Assembly (NCBI GenBank): GCA_033763555.1
Contig: JANRKK010000009.1
Coordinates: 8,774 to 72,773, forward strand
DNA length: 64,000 nt
DNA from: JALYJG01 sp033763555
Lineage (GTDB): Bacteria > Pseudomonadota > Alphaproteobacteria > UBA9219
Reading direction: 5' to 3'
Of this stretch, positions 25,840 through 37,075 are shown piece after piece. The translations under genes and the position numbers were made by a program. The notes under the pieces were generated by a model. It saw only the letters and a program-made list of their open reading frames with translations, made no database searches and was not told the DNA's origin. Every line of letters starts with the position of its first letter. Within the stretch, counting starts at the first letter, position 1.

Positions 25840-27189
25840 ATGCCCTTGATTCAGCCCCGCACCCCGCCCGGGACGCATGAACTTCTGCCGCGCGAGCAGG
25901 CGGTGTTCCAGCGTATGCTGGATACCATCCGCCGCGGCTTCGAGCGTTTCGGCTTTGTGCCTATCGAGACGCCCGCCTTCGAGATGAAGGATGTGCTGCT
26001 GACCAAATCGGGCGGCGAAACGGAAAAACAGATCTATTTTGTCCAATCCACGGGCGCCATCCAGCAGGGGCATGAGCCCGATCTCGCGCTGCGTTTTGAC
26101 CTGACCGTGCCGCTGGCACGCTATGTCGCCGAGCATGAACGCGAGTTGGCTTTTCCTTTCCGTCGCTATCAGATTCAACGGGTCTATCGCGGCGAACGCG
26201 CGCAGCGCGGCCGCTTCCGTGAATTTTACCAGTGCGACATTGATGTGGTCGGCAAGGACAAGCTGGATGCCGCCTATGACGCCGAACTTCCCGCGATCAT
26301 CGTGCAGATTTTTGAAGAGATGCAGATCGGCAATTTCACCATTCATTTCAGCAACCGCAAAGTTCTGCTCGGGCTCCTGGCCGATTTCGGCCTGACCGAG
26401 CCGGCACAGCAGAAGCGTGTGCTGACCGAAATCGACAAGCTCGACAAAATCGGCATGGAGAAAATCCACGGGCTTCTGCGTGAGGCAGGGCTGAGCGACG
26501 CGCAGCTGGAGCAGCTCCTGCGCCTCATCACCCATAAGGGCAGCAAGGAGCAGATGCTGGAATCCCTCCGTGCCCAGAAGATCGACAATCCTCTGTTCCG
26601 CCAGGGTGTGCAGGAACTGGAACAGATGGTGGCGGCCCTTAAGGCCCTTGGTGTACCAGACAGGCGCACGCGGCTTAGCCTCGCCATCGCGCGAGGCCTC
26701 GATTACTACACTGGCACGGTCTATGAAACGCTGATCGACGACCATCCCGAATTCGGCAGTGTCTGTTCCGGCGGTCGTTATGACGATCTCGCCAGCCTCT
26801 ACACCAGATCGCGCCTGCCGGGCGTGGGGCTTTCCATTGGTTTAACCCGGCTTTTTGACCAGCTGCGCGCCAGCAATCTCCTGCCTTTTGTGCCAAGTTC
26901 TGTGCATGTGTTGATCACGCAAATTGATCCGCAGCTGGGCGCGGCCTATCTCGCGCTGGCGACGGAACTGCGTCAGGCGGGCTTTAACGTGGAGAATTAC
27001 CTGGAGCCTGCCAAACTCGACAAGCAGCTGAAATATGCGGACAAGGCCGGAATTCCGCTGGCCATCCTGATGGGCCCGGATGAGCAGGCCAAAGGCACGA
27101 TGATTGTGAAAGAGCTTGCGACCAAAACGCAAAAAGAAGTCTCCCGCCAGAATGCGGCGCAGGACATCCTTCAATTTATGCTGGGATAG
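25840..27189 (+). CDS. hisS: histidyl-tRNA synthetase
   Basis: A class II aminoacyl-tRNA synthetase charging tRNA-His, 449 residues. Motif 1 region begins PRTPPGTHELLPREQ. Motif 2 is FRRYQIQRVYRGERAQRGRFREFYQCDIDVVG near residues 107-138. The histidine-binding signature LARGLDYYTGTVYE reads here as IARGLDYYTGTVYE near residue 284, and motif 3 is GLSIGLTRLF. The C-terminal anticodon-binding domain follows. The intact signature favours HisS over the HisZ paralogue. Confidence 0.95.
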   Translation: MPLIQPRTPPGTHELLPREQAVFQRMLDTIRRGFERFGFVPIETPAFEMKDVLLTKSGGETEKQIYFVQSTGAIQQGHEPDLALRFDLTVPLARYVAEHERELAFPFRRYQIQRVYRGERAQRGRFREFYQCDIDVVGKDKLDAAYDAELPAIIVQIFEEMQIGNFTIHFSNRKVLLGLLADFGLTEPAQQKRVLTEIDKLDKIGMEKIHGLLREAGLSDAQLEQLLRLITHKGSKEQMLESLRAQKIDNPLFRQGVQELEQMVAALKALGVPDRRTRLSLAIARGLDYYTGTVYETLIDDHPEFGSVCSGGRYDDLASLYTRSRLPGVGLSIGLTRLFDQLRASNLLPFVPSSVHVLITQIDPQLGAAYLALATELRQAGFNVENYLEPAKLDKQLKYADKAGIPLAILMGPDEQAKGTMIVKELATKTQKEVSRQNAAQDILQFMLG

Positions 27190-27192
27190 GTT

Positions 27193-28137
27193 TTAGGCCG
27201 TTTCGGCGCCCGTCATCCGCCAGGCGGAGGGGTCGGAGAACAGGGCATGCAGCAGGCGGTTGTTCAGGGCATGGCCCGAACAATAGCCGTGGAAATGGCC
27301 CTGAATGACGGCTCCGGCCAAGGCCAGATCGCCCACGGCGTCCAGCAGCTTGTGGCGTACGAATTCATCCGTGTAGCGCAGGCCGTCTTCGTTCATGACC
27401 TGCTCGTCCTTGATAACGATGGCGTTGTTCAGCGAGCCGCCGCGAGCAAAACCCATCTTGCGCAGCGCATCGACTTCCTCAAAGAAACCAAAGGTGCGGG
27501 CACGGCCGATCTCGCTCTTGAAGCCGTGCGGCGACAGGGTGATGCCGTAGCTCTGACGGCTGATCGGCGCGCGGTCGAAATCAATCTCGAAGCTGAAGCT
27601 GGAATCAGCAGCAGGCGTCAGCTTCGCCTGCTTGTTGCCATGTGTAACTTCGATGGGGCTGAGAATTTCAATCACGCGGCGCGGTGCGTTTTGTTCGGTG
27701 GTTCCTGCCATCTCGATCAGGAACACGAAGGGGTCGGAGCTGCCATCCATGACGGGAACTTCCGCGCCGTCGATTTCGATGATGGCGTTGTCGATACCAT
27801 AGGCATGCAGGGCGGCCATCAGGTGCTCGATAGTGGCGACGCGCGCGCCAGCCTTGTTGCCGATGACGGTGCAGAGTTGTGTGTCGACGACATGATCCCA
27901 GCGCGCAGGAATATGACGCGCGCCATTCTTCAAATCCGTGCGGACGAAAACGATGCCTGTATCTTCCGGCGCGGGCAGAAGGCGCAGCGTGACTTTCTCA
28001 CCCGAATGCACACCGATGCCGGAGCATTCCGTTTCGCCACGCAGGGTGCGTTGAAGCATGCTGCCCGCCGCAGGCAAAACCCCGCTTGGAGATGTTTCTG
28101 TATTCACAGCCGGGTGCATGGCGTCATAAGGTGTCAC
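27193..28137 (-). CDS. lpxC: UDP-3-O-acyl-N-acetylglucosamine deacetylase
   Basis: A zinc amidase for the first committed step of lipid A synthesis. The 314-residue length is normal. IGVHSGEKVTLRLLPAPEDTG is near residue 42, the zinc His is in EHLMAALHAYGIDNAIIE, and HKLLDAVGDLALAG near residue 255 supplies the second His and the Asp; the final catalytic His is in GHFHGYCSGHALNN. GTG 28137 is taken as start, although ATG 28119 is possible. It follows ftsZ on the same strand but is separated from it by a terminator. Confidence 0.95.
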   Translation of the reverse strand: MTPYDAMHPAVNTETSPSGVLPAAGSMLQRTLRGETECSGIGVHSGEKVTLRLLPAPEDTGIVFVRTDLKNGARHIPARWDHVVDTQLCTVIGNKAGARVATIEHLMAALHAYGIDNAIIEIDGAEVPVMDGSSDPFVFLIEMAGTTEQNAPRRVIEILSPIEVTHGNKQAKLTPAADSSFSFEIDFDRAPISRQSYGITLSPHGFKSEIGRARTFGFFEEVDALRKMGFARGGSLNNAIVIKDEQVMNEDGLRYTDEFVRHKLLDAVGDLALAGAVIQGHFHGYCSGHALNNRLLHALFSDPSAWRMTGAETA

Positions 28138-28285
28138 GGGAGTGCTCGGAGAAGAGTAGAAGGCCCATAGGAATCAATCGGTTGGCCTAGTTGTACCTGT
28201 GCGCTGCCTTCAATCCCAGACAAGCTTTCTTACGCTTTGTTACAAGTCTAACTATCTGATTTTTAATGAAAATTCCCACAAAGAA

Positions 28286-28309
28286 AAAGCGCGGCTTTCG
28301 CCGCGCTTT
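28286..28309 (-). terminator. intrinsic terminator between ftsZ and lpxC
   Basis: A 10-bp perfect stem, AAAGCGCGGC / GCCGCGCTTT, with a 4-nt loop. On the minus strand it is followed by a T-rich run (TTCTTTG). It lies 22 bp after the ftsZ stop. Confidence 0.8.
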
Positions 28310-28331
28310 AAGGAAAACCAGCCGAAGCTGA

Positions 28332-30026
28332 TTAATGGTTGGTCTGGCGTCTTAAGAAAGCCGGGATTTCCAGCCTGTCATCGGCCATGTCGGAGGACAG
28401 AGCGGGCCTGTCCGACGGGTCGATGCCGAGGCGTGGCTGCTGTTCCACCAGCGCTTCGTCCGGCAGCTGGATTTCATCCAACTCGCCCTGATGCGCCGAA
28501 GGACGCACAAGGCCGAAGCCTGTGATGCGCGTGAACAGCGATTCCGTCCGGCGCATGCGGCGCTGGTCGGCGGCCGACACCGCAGCTTGTGCCGGGGCAG
28601 TCAATTGCGTCACGCGCATATCGACGGGTGGCTGCGCCGGAGCAGCAGGAGCGGCCTGTGCCTGAACACTTTGTGACGATACAGGCGGTATGGAGGGACG
28701 CGGCGTCGTTGCCGGGCGCGGCGAGTAGCTTTGCGGACGCGGCTGCGCCGAAGCCTGCATAGGCCGGGGTTGCGCGGGAGGAGCCTGCATCTGCACAGGC
28801 GGCTGCACGGCCTGCTGCACCGGAGGATCGATATATTCCGGTTCGATGTCCACGGGCGCGGCTTCCGGTTCCTTCATGTACACGGGCTCAACAGGCTGCT
28901 GCGCCACGGTTCGCGGCGTCACGGCCTGTGGCATCGTGAAATAGGACGATGTCGAGGGCGCGGTGACATGCTGCGGTACAGGGGGGCGGTTGGTTTGTGT
29001 CTGCACCGACGGCACAACGCGCAATTGCGCGGCGCCAGCGGCGCGCGTCGCTCCCACGGCGGCGGCATCGATACCTGTGGCGATGACGGAAACGCGGATG
29101 CGGCCATCCATGTTTTCGCCGAGCGTCGAGCCGACCTTGATCTGCGCGTCGGGGTCGACTTCTTCGCGGATGCGGTTCGCGGCCTGATCGACCTCGAACA
29201 AAGTCATATCCATGCCGCCCGTGATGTTGATCAGCACGCCGCGCGCGCCCTTCATCGAGACATCGTCGAGCAGCGGGTTGGAAATGGCGGCTTCGGCGGC
29301 GCGGATGGAGCGGTTTTCGCCCTCGGCCTCGCCCGTGCCCATCATCGCCTTGCCCATTTCGCCCATGACGGTTTTGACGTCGGCGAAATCGAGATTCATG
29401 AAGCCCGGCATGACCATCAGATCAGTGATGCCGCGCACGCCGGAATGCAGCACTTCATCGGCCATGCGGAAGGCGTCGGCGAAGGTGGTGCGTTCAGTGG
29501 CGATGCGGAAGAGGTTCTGGTTCGGGATGACGATCAGCGTATCGACATATTGCTGCAGCTCGGCGATGCCGGATTCCGCCTGGCGCATGCGTGTCCCGCC
29601 CTCGAAATGGAACGGCTTGGTGACGACGCCGACGGTGAGGATGCCAGCTTCGCGCGCGGCGCGGGCGATGACGGGTGCGGCGCCTGTGCCAGTACCGCCA
29701 CCCATGCCAGCGGTGACGAACAGCATGTCCGAACCTTCGAGGCAGGCCATGATGTCGGCCAATTGTTCTTCCGCGGCGGCACGGCCCATATCGGGCTTGG
29801 AGCCTGCGCCGAGTCCGCGCGACAGATTGATGCCGAGTTGAATTTTACGCGGCGCGAGTGAAAGCGCCAGAGCCTGCGAGTCGGTGTTGGCGCCGATAAA
29901 ATCGCAGCCTTCCAGATTGCAGCGAATCATATTGTTGATGGCATTGCCGCCAGCGCCGCCGATACCCATGACCGTCAGGCGCGGGCGCAAATTGTGATCG
30001 GGATCCGCCATCGATAAATTGATCAT
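28332..30026 (-). CDS. ftsZ: cell division GTPase FtsZ
   Basis: A tubulin homologue that builds the division ring; 564 residues from ATG 30026, chosen because AAGGAGGG lies just upstream (the longer start at 30071 does not have one). The GTP-binding part starts GIGGAGGNAINNMI near residue 20, the tubulin signature GGGTGTGAAPV is near residue 110, and the T7 loop is NLDFADVKTVM. A roughly 200-residue Pro/Gln/Ala-rich linker follows the core. The C-terminal peptide DDRLEIPAFLRRQ, the binding site for FtsA and other partners, is intact. ftsA is not upstream as it is in most dcw clusters. Confidence 0.97.
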   Translation of the reverse strand: MINLSMADPDHNLRPRLTVMGIGGAGGNAINNMIRCNLEGCDFIGANTDSQALALSLAPRKIQLGINLSRGLGAGSKPDMGRAAAEEQLADIMACLEGSDMLFVTAGMGGGTGTGAAPVIARAAREAGILTVGVVTKPFHFEGGTRMRQAESGIAELQQYVDTLIVIPNQNLFRIATERTTFADAFRMADEVLHSGVRGITDLMVMPGFMNLDFADVKTVMGEMGKAMMGTGEAEGENRSIRAAEAAISNPLLDDVSMKGARGVLINITGGMDMTLFEVDQAANRIREEVDPDAQIKVGSTLGENMDGRIRVSVIATGIDAAAVGATRAAGAAQLRVVPSVQTQTNRPPVPQHVTAPSTSSYFTMPQAVTPRTVAQQPVEPVYMKEPEAAPVDIEPEYIDPPVQQAVQPPVQMQAPPAQPRPMQASAQPRPQSYSPRPATTPRPSIPPVSSQSVQAQAAPAAPAQPPVDMRVTQLTAPAQAAVSAADQRRMRRTESLFTRITGFGLVRPSAHQGELDEIQLPDEALVEQQPRLGIDPSDRPALSSDMADDRLEIPAFLRRQTNH

Positions 30027-30104
30027 CCTAAAACCCTCCTTGGGGATGCAACCCGGAACGCGTCTTGACAATTAATCGGAAGCGTCCGCAGCGGCACTGT
30101 TAGT

Positions 30105-30341
30105 GATTCGTTCATATGAATCCTTTCCGTTGATTCGCGCAAGGGGAAGATGATTCGCCGATGCAAAAAACACCGATGCCTGCGGCAAAAAATTAACATC
30201 CGGGGTTGCAAGGCGAGGGGACGCTGCGCACGAAAAGCGGATGCGCATTCTGAAGAATGATTCCTAAACCGCTGGATTTCAAAATTTTTATGGAATCGCA
30301 CGACTCGCTGTGAATCCGGATGCAACTTGATCGATTGATTC
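30105..30341. promoter_or_regulatory. cluster of nine GANTC sites upstream of ftsZ
   Basis: GANTC occurs at 30105, 30118, 30132, 30152, 30259, 30293, 30302, 30312 and 30337, nine in 237 bp against about one expected by chance. GANTC is the CcrM methylation site in Alphaproteobacteria, and CcrM methylation is known to affect ftsZ transcription in Caulobacter. The region lies between ftsZ and the divergent gene at 30396. Confidence 0.6.
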
Positions 30342-30395
30342 GGTTGCGATACAGTCACTTCTATTCTTTTAACGCTCAAGCAAACGGGGCATTCA

Positions 30396-30677
30396 ATGTC
30401 AAAATCACTTATACTCCAAGTTAATCAGCAGCCTGTTCGTACTGAAGGCTGGTCAGCACAGATTTATGATTCTGGTACGACCATAGTATCCTTCATTATC
30501 GCGGGTGATGAGGATCAAGAAACACACAGAGCTCTTCTTGCTTTGCCTTATACGGATTTTCAGAAGCGGGTTGGCGATATTGAAGGGAATGGCGATTGTG
30601 ATTTTACAGCTTGTCAGGCTGTTCGTCCTGCGACGCGTACTGGCACTGGCATAGAATCGCCACAACCGCGTTCATAG
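30396..30677 (+). CDS. small hypothetical protein
   Basis: A 93-residue soluble protein divergent from ftsZ across the GANTC-rich gap. There is no recognisable domain, signal peptide or membrane segment. Its codon use is more AT-rich than that of neighbours, and the ribosome site is weak (GGGG about 9 nt upstream). Composition and length look coding, but I cannot assign a family. Confidence 0.5.
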   Translation: MSKSLILQVNQQPVRTEGWSAQIYDSGTTIVSFIIAGDEDQETHRALLALPYTDFQKRVGDIEGNGDCDFTACQAVRPATRTGTGIESPQPRS

Positions 30678-30693
30678 CTGGTTGTAAATTCAA

Positions 30694-32160
30694 TTATTCC
30701 GGCAGTGACAATTGCCGCGGGTCGTTTTCGTCATCGACGCGGGCGATACGCAGGACATTGGTGTTGCCCGGCATGCCGAAGGGAACGCCTGCGGTGATGA
30801 CAACGCGCTGGCCGCTGCGGGCCAGCCCGTCGCGCTTGGCGATTTGCGCGGCCTTGTGAACCATCTCATTAAAGCTGGCGACATCGGCGGTATGCACGGC
30901 GTGAACGCCGAAGGACAAAGTCAGCCGCCGCGCGGTCTCCAGCTTGGAGGTCAGGCACAGTACCGGGACATCGGGCCGTTCGCGCGCCGCGCGCAGGGTG
31001 GTTGAACCAGACGTGGTGTAGGTGACAATCGCCGCTGCCTCGATGGTTTGCGCCACCTGCCGCGCTGCCGCTGTGATGGCATCTGCCGCTGTCGCTTCCA
31101 GATCGGGATGCTGGACGACAAGACCCTTCTGATAGTCAGGATCATGCTGGGTGTGGCGGGCGATGCGGTCCATCATTGCCACGGCTTCAACCGGATACTG
31201 GCCGGATGCGCTTTCGGCCGACAGCATGATGGCATCGGTGCCTTCATAAACTGCTGCCGCGACGTCCGAAGCTTCGGCGCGCGTCGGCGTGGGGCTGGAG
31301 ATCATGGATTCCAGCATCTGCGTCGCGACAATCACGGGTTTACCGATGCGACGCGCTTCGCGGACGATCAGCTTTTGCGTGCGCGGCACATCCTCGGGCG
31401 GCATTTCAACGCCCAGATCGCCGCGCGCCACCATGACGCCGTCGGCCTGTTCCAGAATGGGCAGAAGATTTTTCACGGCGGCAGGCTTTTCGATTTTCGC
31501 CAGCAAGGCGGCGCGATTGCCGACGAGCTTGCGCGCTTCTTCAATATCCTCAGGACGCTGGACGAAAGACAGCGCGACCCAATCAACGCCCATGGCCAGC
31601 GCGGCCTCCAGATCGGTTTTGTCCTTGGAGGTCAGCGGCGACAGAGGCAGCACGGCATTCGGCACATTGATGCCCTTGCGGTCAGACAATTTGCGCCCGG
31701 CGATAACAATTGTGTCGGCAAAATCCTTGCCGCGCTTCTTGACGCGTAGGCGCACCTTGCCGTCATCCAGCAGGATTTCGGTGTCCTTTTCCAGCGCCGC
31801 AAAAATTTCGGGATGCGGCAGCGAAACGCGCTTGGCGTCACCCGGCGCGGGGTCAAGATCGATACGGAAATCCTGCCCGGCTTCCAGCGTAATGGGGCCT
31901 TTGCCAAAGGTGCCGATGCGCAGCTTCGGCCCCTGCAGGTCGGCCAGCACGCCAATGGGGCGCCCTATGGCCTGTTCCACTTCGCGGATAAGGGCCAGGC
32001 GCGCGCGGTGCTCATCAATCTTGCCATGGCTGAAATTCAGGCGGAATACATCCGCGCCTGCATCCACCAGAGCGCGTATTATCTCTCGGGTCGAGGAGGC
32101 GGGGCCGAGCGTCGCGACGATCTTGGTCTGGCGCTGGCGGTGGGAGGGCGGAGGCGTCAT
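30694..32160 (-). CDS. pyk: pyruvate kinase
   Basis: The last glycolytic step: phosphoenolpyruvate plus ADP to pyruvate plus ATP. 488 residues from ATG 32160; TTG 32175 would add five residues, and neither start has a clear ribosome site. Motifs in order: TKIVATLGPAS at the N terminus, FRLNFSHG near residue 40, the B-domain, LLAKIEKPAAV with the catalytic Lys near residue 220, GDLGVEMPPEDV near residue 245, then the MLESMISSPTPTRAEASDVA block. The C-terminal allosteric domain is present. Confidence 0.96.
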   Translation of the reverse strand: MTPPPSHRQRQTKIVATLGPASSTREIIRALVDAGADVFRLNFSHGKIDEHRARLALIREVEQAIGRPIGVLADLQGPKLRIGTFGKGPITLEAGQDFRIDLDPAPGDAKRVSLPHPEIFAALEKDTEILLDDGKVRLRVKKRGKDFADTIVIAGRKLSDRKGINVPNAVLPLSPLTSKDKTDLEAALAMGVDWVALSFVQRPEDIEEARKLVGNRAALLAKIEKPAAVKNLLPILEQADGVMVARGDLGVEMPPEDVPRTQKLIVREARRIGKPVIVATQMLESMISSPTPTRAEASDVAAAVYEGTDAIMLSAESASGQYPVEAVAMMDRIARHTQHDPDYQKGLVVQHPDLEATAADAITAAARQVAQTIEAAAIVTYTTSGSTTLRAARERPDVPVLCLTSKLETARRLTLSFGVHAVHTADVASFNEMVHKAAQIAKRDGLARSGQRVVITAGVPFGMPGNTNVLRIARVDDENDPRQLSLPE

Positions 32161-32310
32161 TGGTGGTGCGGACAAAGCTTACTCTAATAGTTTCGCAGAT
32201 TCGCCCGAGTTTATAGCCTTGTAAAGCCTCTGTCTTGTTTTTCCGCAGGCGGTATGCTCTCCTTCAAGCGTTAAGTCCGGTGCAACTCTCCATTTGTCAG
32301 GGGACTTTTT

Positions 32311-32628
32311 ATGCTGGATTGGATCACCCTCTGCGCCGCTGTTACGGCCATCTCCGCCACGGGTTTTGTCGTGGTGGCGGTGATGTGGCTGCGTAAATTG
32401 CGTGAAACGGTCTCTGTGGCGCTGGCCGAAGCTGCCAGCCAGCAGGTGCGCACCGCCCAGCGGCTCAGCGAGGCGCTTGCCCAGGTCGAAAAGCAGCAGC
32501 GCGGCTATGAACAGCAATTGCAGATTTTATCCCAGGCCAACACCCAATTGCGGCAGGGGCTGGCGAATGTCGCCACAAGGCTGGAGAACCCCGCCAACAC
32601 CGCCCGTGGCGATCAGACAGTCCACTAA
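32311..32628 (+). CDS. small membrane protein with coiled-coil tail, unknown
   Basis: 105 residues with an N-terminal transmembrane segment (about 5-27), then a long Gln/Ala/Leu helix typical of a coiled coil (about 35-90). AGGGGA lies upstream of ATG 32311. The architecture is like periplasm- or cytoplasm-facing scaffold proteins, but no family is recognised. Confidence 0.65.
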   Translation: MLDWITLCAAVTAISATGFVVVAVMWLRKLRETVSVALAEAASQQVRTAQRLSEALAQVEKQQRGYEQQLQILSQANTQLRQGLANVATRLENPANTARGDQTVH

Positions 32629-32651
32629 AACCGGAATTTCCCCAAAAGAAA

Positions 32652-32677
32652 ACGGCCGCCCCGTGAAGGGCGGCCGT
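32652..32677 (-). terminator. intrinsic terminator of the OmpA-like lipoprotein gene
   Basis: A 10-bp perfect stem, ACGGCCGCCC / GGGCGGCCGT, with loop CGTGAA. On the minus strand it is followed by TTTTCTTTT. It may also serve the convergent gene ending at 32628. Confidence 0.85.
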
Positions 32678-32707
32678 AATCTTATGCAAACCTTTTGAAA
32701 GGTTCGT

Positions 32708-33208
32708 TTAGTTCACCACGAAAGCGGCGCGGCGGTTTGCAGCGCGGCCAGCAGCGGTTGAGTTTGTGGCAACAGGGTCGGCTTCGCCGAGACCTTCAGC
32801 CGACAGAACGTTCGCCGAGACGCCTTGAGCGATCAGCGCGTTCATGACGCGAGCCGCACGGCGTTGTGACAGAGCGAGGTTCTTGGTCGGGTCACCCTTG
32901 CTGTCGGTGTAGCCGACAACCGTGACACGGCCGCGGAACGACGGATCCTTCAGGATCGCCGCAACCTTCTTCACCGTGGCGGTGCCCTTGGCGCTCAGCT
33001 TATCGGAACCGGTGGCGAAATTGACCACCATGTCAAGCTTGGAGCCCAGAGCGCACTGGTTGACCCGGTGCGTGGCGTTGATTTCGCGAGCTTCGATCGA
33101 GACTTGGCCAGGATAGCTCGACACAGTCTTCATGCCGGAGCAGGAGATGACCATGCCTGACATCAGCACAAGCGTCAGAGCTGGCAGGAACTTGGATACG
33201 GATTTCAT
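32708..33208 (-). CDS. OmpA/Pal-family outer-membrane lipoprotein
   Basis: 166 residues. The signal peptide ends in a lipobox-like MVISC (Cys about residue 23), so the protein is probably lipidated and anchored in the outer membrane. The C-terminal OmpA domain has VVNFATGSDKL, VTVVGYTDSKGDPTKNLALSQRRA and a GLGEADPVATN ending, the peptidoglycan (diaminopimelate) binding pattern. It is shorter than typical Pal, and there is no tol operon around it, so I do not call it pal. Confidence 0.85.
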   Translation of the reverse strand: MKSVSKFLPALTLVLMSGMVISCSGMKTVSSYPGQVSIEAREINATHRVNQCALGSKLDMVVNFATGSDKLSAKGTATVKKVAAILKDPSFRGRVTVVGYTDSKGDPTKNLALSQRRAARVMNALIAQGVSANVLSAEGLGEADPVATNSTAAGRAANRRAAFVVN

Positions 33209-33277
33209 GTTACTTCCCTTTCTTAGATGGTCGTTTAACAGGTTGGGTCGGGGGTCTTGAACTCTTTGCGGGTGGTT

Positions 33278-35975
<2,698 letters not shown>

Positions 35976-36129
35976 GGCGGTCTCCTGCGGGGTGCAAAGT
36001 GCAGAAACCAGGCATCACGCCCCGGAAAAATTCAGCCTGCTTCCTGGGATACCTGTTGTCTGCCGCCCGGATGTGCTACCAACCTTTTCTTGCCAACAGG
36101 TTAAACCCTTTCGCTTGTTTCGACCAAAT

Positions 36130-36597
36130 ATGCCGTTTTTACGCTGTTTTCAGGCTTTTTTCCTTACCGGAACCCTCGCCTTGACCATGGTTGGGGCGTT
36201 CCCGGCGCGGTCCGCCTACGCGGCGATGGTCTTCTGCAATCACACGCGTGGGGTGGTGGAAGCGGCCCTCGGCTACCGGGATGGCGACGGCCAGAAGACC
36301 AGCTGGCAGTCTGAGGGCTGGTGGCGGATTGAGCCAGGTCAGTGCGCGCGCGTTTTCGGCAAGCCGCTGACACAGCGTTTTTATTATTACTATGCGACGG
36401 CGCTGGCACCTGCGGGACCCAACAAGTCGCCTTTCACCTGGGGCGGGAAATACCAGTTCTGCACCGATACCAAAGCTTTTCGCGCTGAAGGTGACGCCGA
36501 ATGCGACACGCGCGGCTTGCAGACCAAGGGATTTCAGGAAGTCGATATTGGCGCAAATACCAAGGATTATACGCTGGATTTCCGCGATGGCGGTTGA
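36130..36597 (+). CDS. DUF1036 family exported protein
   Basis: 155 residues with a signal peptide (hydrophobic core about 9-25, cleavage near SAYA). The mature part has the DUF1036 pattern: FCNHTRGVVEAALGYR, a WQSEGWWRIEPGQCARVF block, YYYYATALAPAG and FCTDTKAFRAEGDAEC. Conserved Cys suggest periplasmic disulfides. The family is poorly characterised and common in Alphaproteobacteria. ATG 36130 is chosen since it begins the signal peptide; no good ribosome site is visible. It is divergent from acnA. Confidence 0.85.
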   Translation: MPFLRCFQAFFLTGTLALTMVGAFPARSAYAAMVFCNHTRGVVEAALGYRDGDGQKTSWQSEGWWRIEPGQCARVFGKPLTQRFYYYYATALAPAGPNKSPFTWGGKYQFCTDTKAFRAEGDAECDTRGLQTKGFQEVDIGANTKDYTLDFRDGG

Positions 36598-36603
36598 GGT
36601 CGC

Positions 36604-36801
36604 TTAGTGGTGATGATGGTGGGGAACGTAAAGATTGTAATCATATTTTAAAAAGGGCGGATGCACATGTGTGTCCGGCTCATCGAATTTTGTGACAAAA
36701 GCTTCCTTGCCTGCACGCGTGCAGATTTCATAGGCCGCTGCCTGATGTTCTGAAACAAGAGCGTCTGGTTCAAAAACAGTATCGAGGGGGTTGTCGAGCA
36801 T
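36604..36801 (-). CDS. 65-residue His-tailed small protein behind a Fur-like box
   Basis: A small acidic protein whose last residues are VPHHHHH, with two more His in DTHVHPP. The run of His suggests metal binding. There is no signal peptide, and the ribosome site is weak. The coding call rests on plausible codon use and on the perfect palindrome TGAGAAT-N7-ATTCTCA that ends 55 nt upstream of its start. It is convergent with the DUF1036 gene. No family is recognised. An overlapping frame at 36648-36866 is rejected because its start lies inside the palindrome. Confidence 0.5.
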   Translation of the reverse strand: MLDNPLDTVFEPDALVSEHQAAAYEICTRAGKEAFVTKFDEPDTHVHPPFLKYDYNLYVPHHHHH

Positions 36802-36855
36802 GGGCTTCGGGGGCAGAGAACAGTAGGAAGTGAAGGCACTATAACCGGGCCAGAC

Positions 36856-36876
36856 TGAGAATACAAATGATTCTCA
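36856..36876. promoter_or_regulatory. Fur-like operator
   Basis: TGAGAAT-ACAAATG-ATTCTCA is a perfect 7-7-7 inverted repeat matching 15 of 21 positions of the classical Fur box (TGATAATGATAATCATTATCA). It lies in the gap between the His-tailed gene (minus) and rseP (plus). Confidence 0.55.
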
Positions 36877-37075
36877 ATTGCACAGATCGAACTCTTTAAA
36901 ATCAGGTGTTTTTGAGGGGTCCATACCCAGCCTCCTCAAACATCATGGCGAATTTTTGGCGGATTTTGATTTTCTAGCCTGAATTTTTCGCTGTTTTCCG
37001 ACACAAGCTTGTTTCGTGATCGCACAATTCGCGGTAAGGTGGTTTTCTTCCGCTTAACCTGTCCAGGAAAAACGC

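Noticed and set aside
28731..29861. 376-codon plus-strand frame opposite ftsZ
   Set aside because: Antisense shadow; Arg/Gly/His-rich translation without family features.
30023..30379. 118-codon minus-strand frame across the GANTC cluster
   Set aside because: It covers the ftsZ promoter and overlaps the ftsZ start; translation is Arg/Phe-rich with no family features.
36648..36866. 72-codon minus-strand frame overlapping the His-tailed gene
   Set aside because: Its start lies inside the Fur-like palindrome and has no ribosome site.
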